Source of the DNA: Clostridia bacterium
Lineage (GTDB): Bacteria; Bacillota; Clostridia; Oscillospirales; Acutalibacteraceae
Length of the DNA stretch: 34,771 nucleotides
Reading direction: 5' to 3'
NCBI GenBank assembly: GCA_029007095.1
Contig: JAQXHF010000122.1
Span: 1 to 34,771, forward strand
Shown: positions 33,299 to 34,771 of the stretch, one piece after another
Layout of the letters: the number at the start of each line of letters is the position of its first letter
How positions within the stretch are numbered: the first letter of the stretch is position 1
Notes under the pieces: model-generated
What the model saw: only the letters and a program-made list of their open reading frames with translations
Told to the model about the DNA's origin: nothing
Database searches by the model: none
Translations under genes and position numbers: made by a program

Positions 33299-33309
33299 AA
33301 TATAATAGT

Positions 33310-33345
33310 AAGGTGGGGTGAGTCGAACCCAACCTTAGTAAGGAG
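33310..33345 (+). promoter_or_regulatory. Hairpin and ribosome-site palindrome in the feoA leader
   Basis: AAGGTGGGGT (33310-33319) pairs with ACCCAACCTT (33327-33336), one mismatch, loop GAGTCGA. The overlapping palindrome CCTTA-G-TAAGG (33333-33343) includes the ribosome site AAGGAG (33340-33345). The octamer TAGTAAGG also occurs twice. CCTT could pair either with the upstream AAGG or with the ribosome site, so the two structures exclude each other. Confidence 0.45.
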
Positions 33346-33352
33346 AATATTT

Positions 33353-33580
33353 ATGACTCTTGACAAATTGCCGATAGGCAAAGAGGCTGTAATAACAAAG
33401 GTCGGCGGCGAAGGTGTGCTAAGATGCCGGCTTTTAGATATGGGAATTATACCAAAAACGACTGTTAAGGCGGTCAAGGTTGCTCCGCTCGGAGATCCTG
33501 TTGAACTGCTTATAAGAGGTTACAGTCTTACCATAAGAATGGCGGACGCCGCCAAAATTGAGGTGGAGGTGATAGACTGA
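33353..33580 (+). CDS. feoA: Ferrous iron transport protein A
   Basis: 75 residues, an SH3-like beta-barrel with GVLRCRLLDMGIIPKTTVK and a C-terminal IRGYSLTIRMADAAKIEV, the FeoA pattern. FeoA is a small cytoplasmic partner needed for FeoB-mediated Fe2+ uptake. AAGGAG precedes the ATG. The A of the stop TGA is shared with the first candidate ATG of feoB, suggesting coupled translation. Confidence 0.95.
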   Translation: MTLDKLPIGKEAVITKVGGEGVLRCRLLDMGIIPKTTVKAVKVAPLGDPVELLIRGYSLTIRMADAAKIEVEVID

Positions 33581-34771
33581 TGATGTTCGCATTGGTTGGC
33601 AATCAGAACTGCGGAAAGACTACTCTTTTTAATCAGCTCACAGGTTCTAATCAGCATGTCGGCAACTTCCCCGGCGTTACGGTTGACAGTAAAATGGGCG
33701 ATATCAGAGGCAGAAAAAATTGCACCGTGGTCGATTTGCCCGGCATATATTCGATTCGTCCTTATACCGACGAGGAGATAGTTACGAGAGATTTTATTCT
33801 CAACGAGCGTCCCGACGGTATCATAAATATACTTGACGCTACCAACATTGAACGCAACCTTTACCTCACGCTTCAGCTTATGGAGATGAATGTCCCTATG
33901 GTAATGGCGCTGAATATGATGGACGAGGTGAGGGGAAACGGCGGAACGGTAGATGTTCAGAAAATGTCGGTTTTACTCGGAGTTCCCGTAATTCCTATAA
34001 GCGCAGTTAAAAACGAGGGTATAGATGAGCTTATAAAGGTTGCCTGCGATACTGTAAAAGCGGGCAAAGCGCCTACTAAGGTTGATTTTTGTTCTCCCGG
34101 CCCGGTACATAGATGTATTCATTCCGTAGCTCATCTTATAGAAGATCATGCGGTTGCAAACAAAATCCCGACTCGTTTTGCCGCAACTAAGCTCATTGAG
34201 GACGATCCCGTACTTACCGATAAATTGGAACTTGACCGTAACGAGCTTGACGCTATCGAGCATGTTATCAGTCAGATGGAGCAGGAATACGGAATGGACA
34301 GAAACGCGGCCATTGCCGATATGAGATATAATTTTATCGAGGACCTCTGCCGCCGTACGGTAGTTAAATGTAAAGAGAGCAAGGAGCATAAAAGAAGCGA
34401 AAAAATAGACAGCGTACTCACCAATAAGTATGCCGCAATACCTGTTTTCCTCCTGATAATGCTCGGTATATTCTATTTAAGCTTTGATGTTATCGGCTCT
34501 TTCCTGAGCGATTTGCTTGCGAGCGGAATTGACGCGCTTGCCTCGGTTACCGACCGTGCGCTTACGGCATACGGAATAAATCATATAGTAAAAAGCCTGA
34601 TAATCGACGGAGTCTTTCAGGGCGTGGGAAGCGTACTCAGCTTTCTGCCGATTATAGTAGTTTTGTTCTTCTTCCTTTCTATACTCGAAGATACCGGATA
34701 TATGGCGCGCGTTGCGTTTGTTATGGACCGGCCGCTCCGTTTTCTCGGACTGTCCGGAAAAAGCTTTGTTC
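33580..34771 (+). CDS. feoB: Ferrous iron transport protein B (3' end outside window)
   Basis: 397 codons are present and the frame is still open at the right edge; the full protein is usually over 600 residues. The N-terminal GTPase domain has G1 GNQNCGKTTLFN, G2-region VGNFPGVTVD, G3 DLPG and G4 NMMD. The helical regulatory domain continues to about residue 280, followed by the first membrane helices (YAAIPVFLLIMLGIFYLSF) and the conserved FLPIIVVLFFFLSILEDTGY with ARVAF. It imports Fe2+ across the cytoplasmic membrane. ATG 33580 overlaps the feoA stop by one base and lies ten bases after GGAGG; ATG 33583 is also possible. Confidence 0.96.
   Translation, partial: MMFALVGNQNCGKTTLFNQLTGSNQHVGNFPGVTVDSKMGDIRGRKNCTVVDLPGIYSIRPYTDEEIVTRDFILNERPDGIINILDATNIERNLYLTLQLMEMNVPMVMALNMMDEVRGNGGTVDVQKMSVLLGVPVIPISAVKNEGIDELIKVACDTVKAGKAPTKVDFCSPGPVHRCIHSVAHLIEDHAVANKIPTRFAATKLIEDDPVLTDKLELDRNELDAIEHVISQMEQEYGMDRNAAIADMRYNFIEDLCRRTVVKCKESKEHKRSEKIDSVLTNKYAAIPVFLLIMLGIFYLSFDVIGSFLSDLLASGIDALASVTDRALTAYGINHIVKSLIIDGVFQGVGSVLSFLPIIVVLFFFLSILEDTGYMARVAFVMDRPLRFLGLSGKSFV

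Larger units (their letters stand above)
33008..33352. other. 345-bp divergent regulatory region between the gntR-ABC operon and feoAB
   Basis: It contains the minus-strand promoter and operator of the ABC operon (33096-33153), an A/T-rich middle (about 33155-33240) in which I see nothing definite, and the feoA promoter with leader repeats (33266-33345). No gene is visible. Confidence 0.85.

Noticed and set aside
33303-33338. tRNA 3' half on the minus strand (GGGTTCGACTC resembles a T-loop)
   Set aside because: The T-stem does not pair in the required register and no acceptor, D or anticodon arm is found nearby; the similarity comes from the feoA leader hairpin.

Overview
The window comes from a Gram-positive, endospore-forming anaerobe of the Clostridia, most likely Oscillospirales/Ruminococcaceae. 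The evidence is a complete spoIIIA operon (AA to AH), a classical Firmicute nusB-xseAB-ispA-dxs-tlyA-nadK-argR-recN cluster, lipoproteins with short Lys/Thr-rich linkers, a subtilisin-like protease ending in a type I dockerin module (typical of cellulosome-type ruminococci), and a FeoAB iron system. The species cannot be named from this sequence. No tRNA, rRNA, CRISPR array, transposase or phage gene was found.

Layout. 1-2767 (minus): YfhO-family membrane protein, running off the left edge. 2906-7584 (plus): all eight spoIIIA genes, which build the mother-cell/forespore channel. 7581-17116 (plus): a sigma-A promoter overlapping the spoIIIAH stop codon drives nusB, a TsaD-like paralogue, xseA, xseB, ispA, dxs, tlyA, nadK, argR and recN. 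17205-19527: three secreted or lipid-anchored proteins (a probable DUF4474 lipoprotein, a very acidic secreted protein behind a near-consensus promoter, and a convergent small lipoprotein). 19632-22478: an adaptor/permease pair of the MacA-MacB type with no ATPase gene. 22650-24446: glmS, followed by a 340-bp non-coding stretch holding three strong secondary structures, one a three-way junction whose irregular pairs favour RNA from the glmS strand. 24787-26622 (minus): dockerin-bearing subtilase, with start codon only 41 bp from a divergent PdaA-like deacetylase (26664-27620). 27756-29150: cyclophilin plus a membrane-anchored protein with two related repeats. 29299-32998 (minus): GntR regulator, ABC ATPase and large ABC permease, behind a perfect-consensus promoter with an inverted repeat over the expected transcription start. 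33353-34771 (plus): feoA and feoB, the latter running off the right edge.

Two window-wide signals stand out. First, in six genes an (A/G/T)GGTG Shine-Dalgarno lies exactly six bases before the start, so its GTG is in frame two codons upstream of the probable TTG or ATG start and can mislead start calling. Second, seven sigma-A-type promoters all have 17-bp spacers. The four with weaker -35 boxes carry an extended -10 (TGn), while the three with TTGACA/TTGACT do not.

Functionally the window combines sporulation (spoIIIA, possibly pdaA), RNA and DNA maintenance (nusB, xseAB, tlyA, recN), isoprenoid precursor synthesis (dxs, ispA), cell-wall precursor supply (glmS), envelope export systems and iron uptake.
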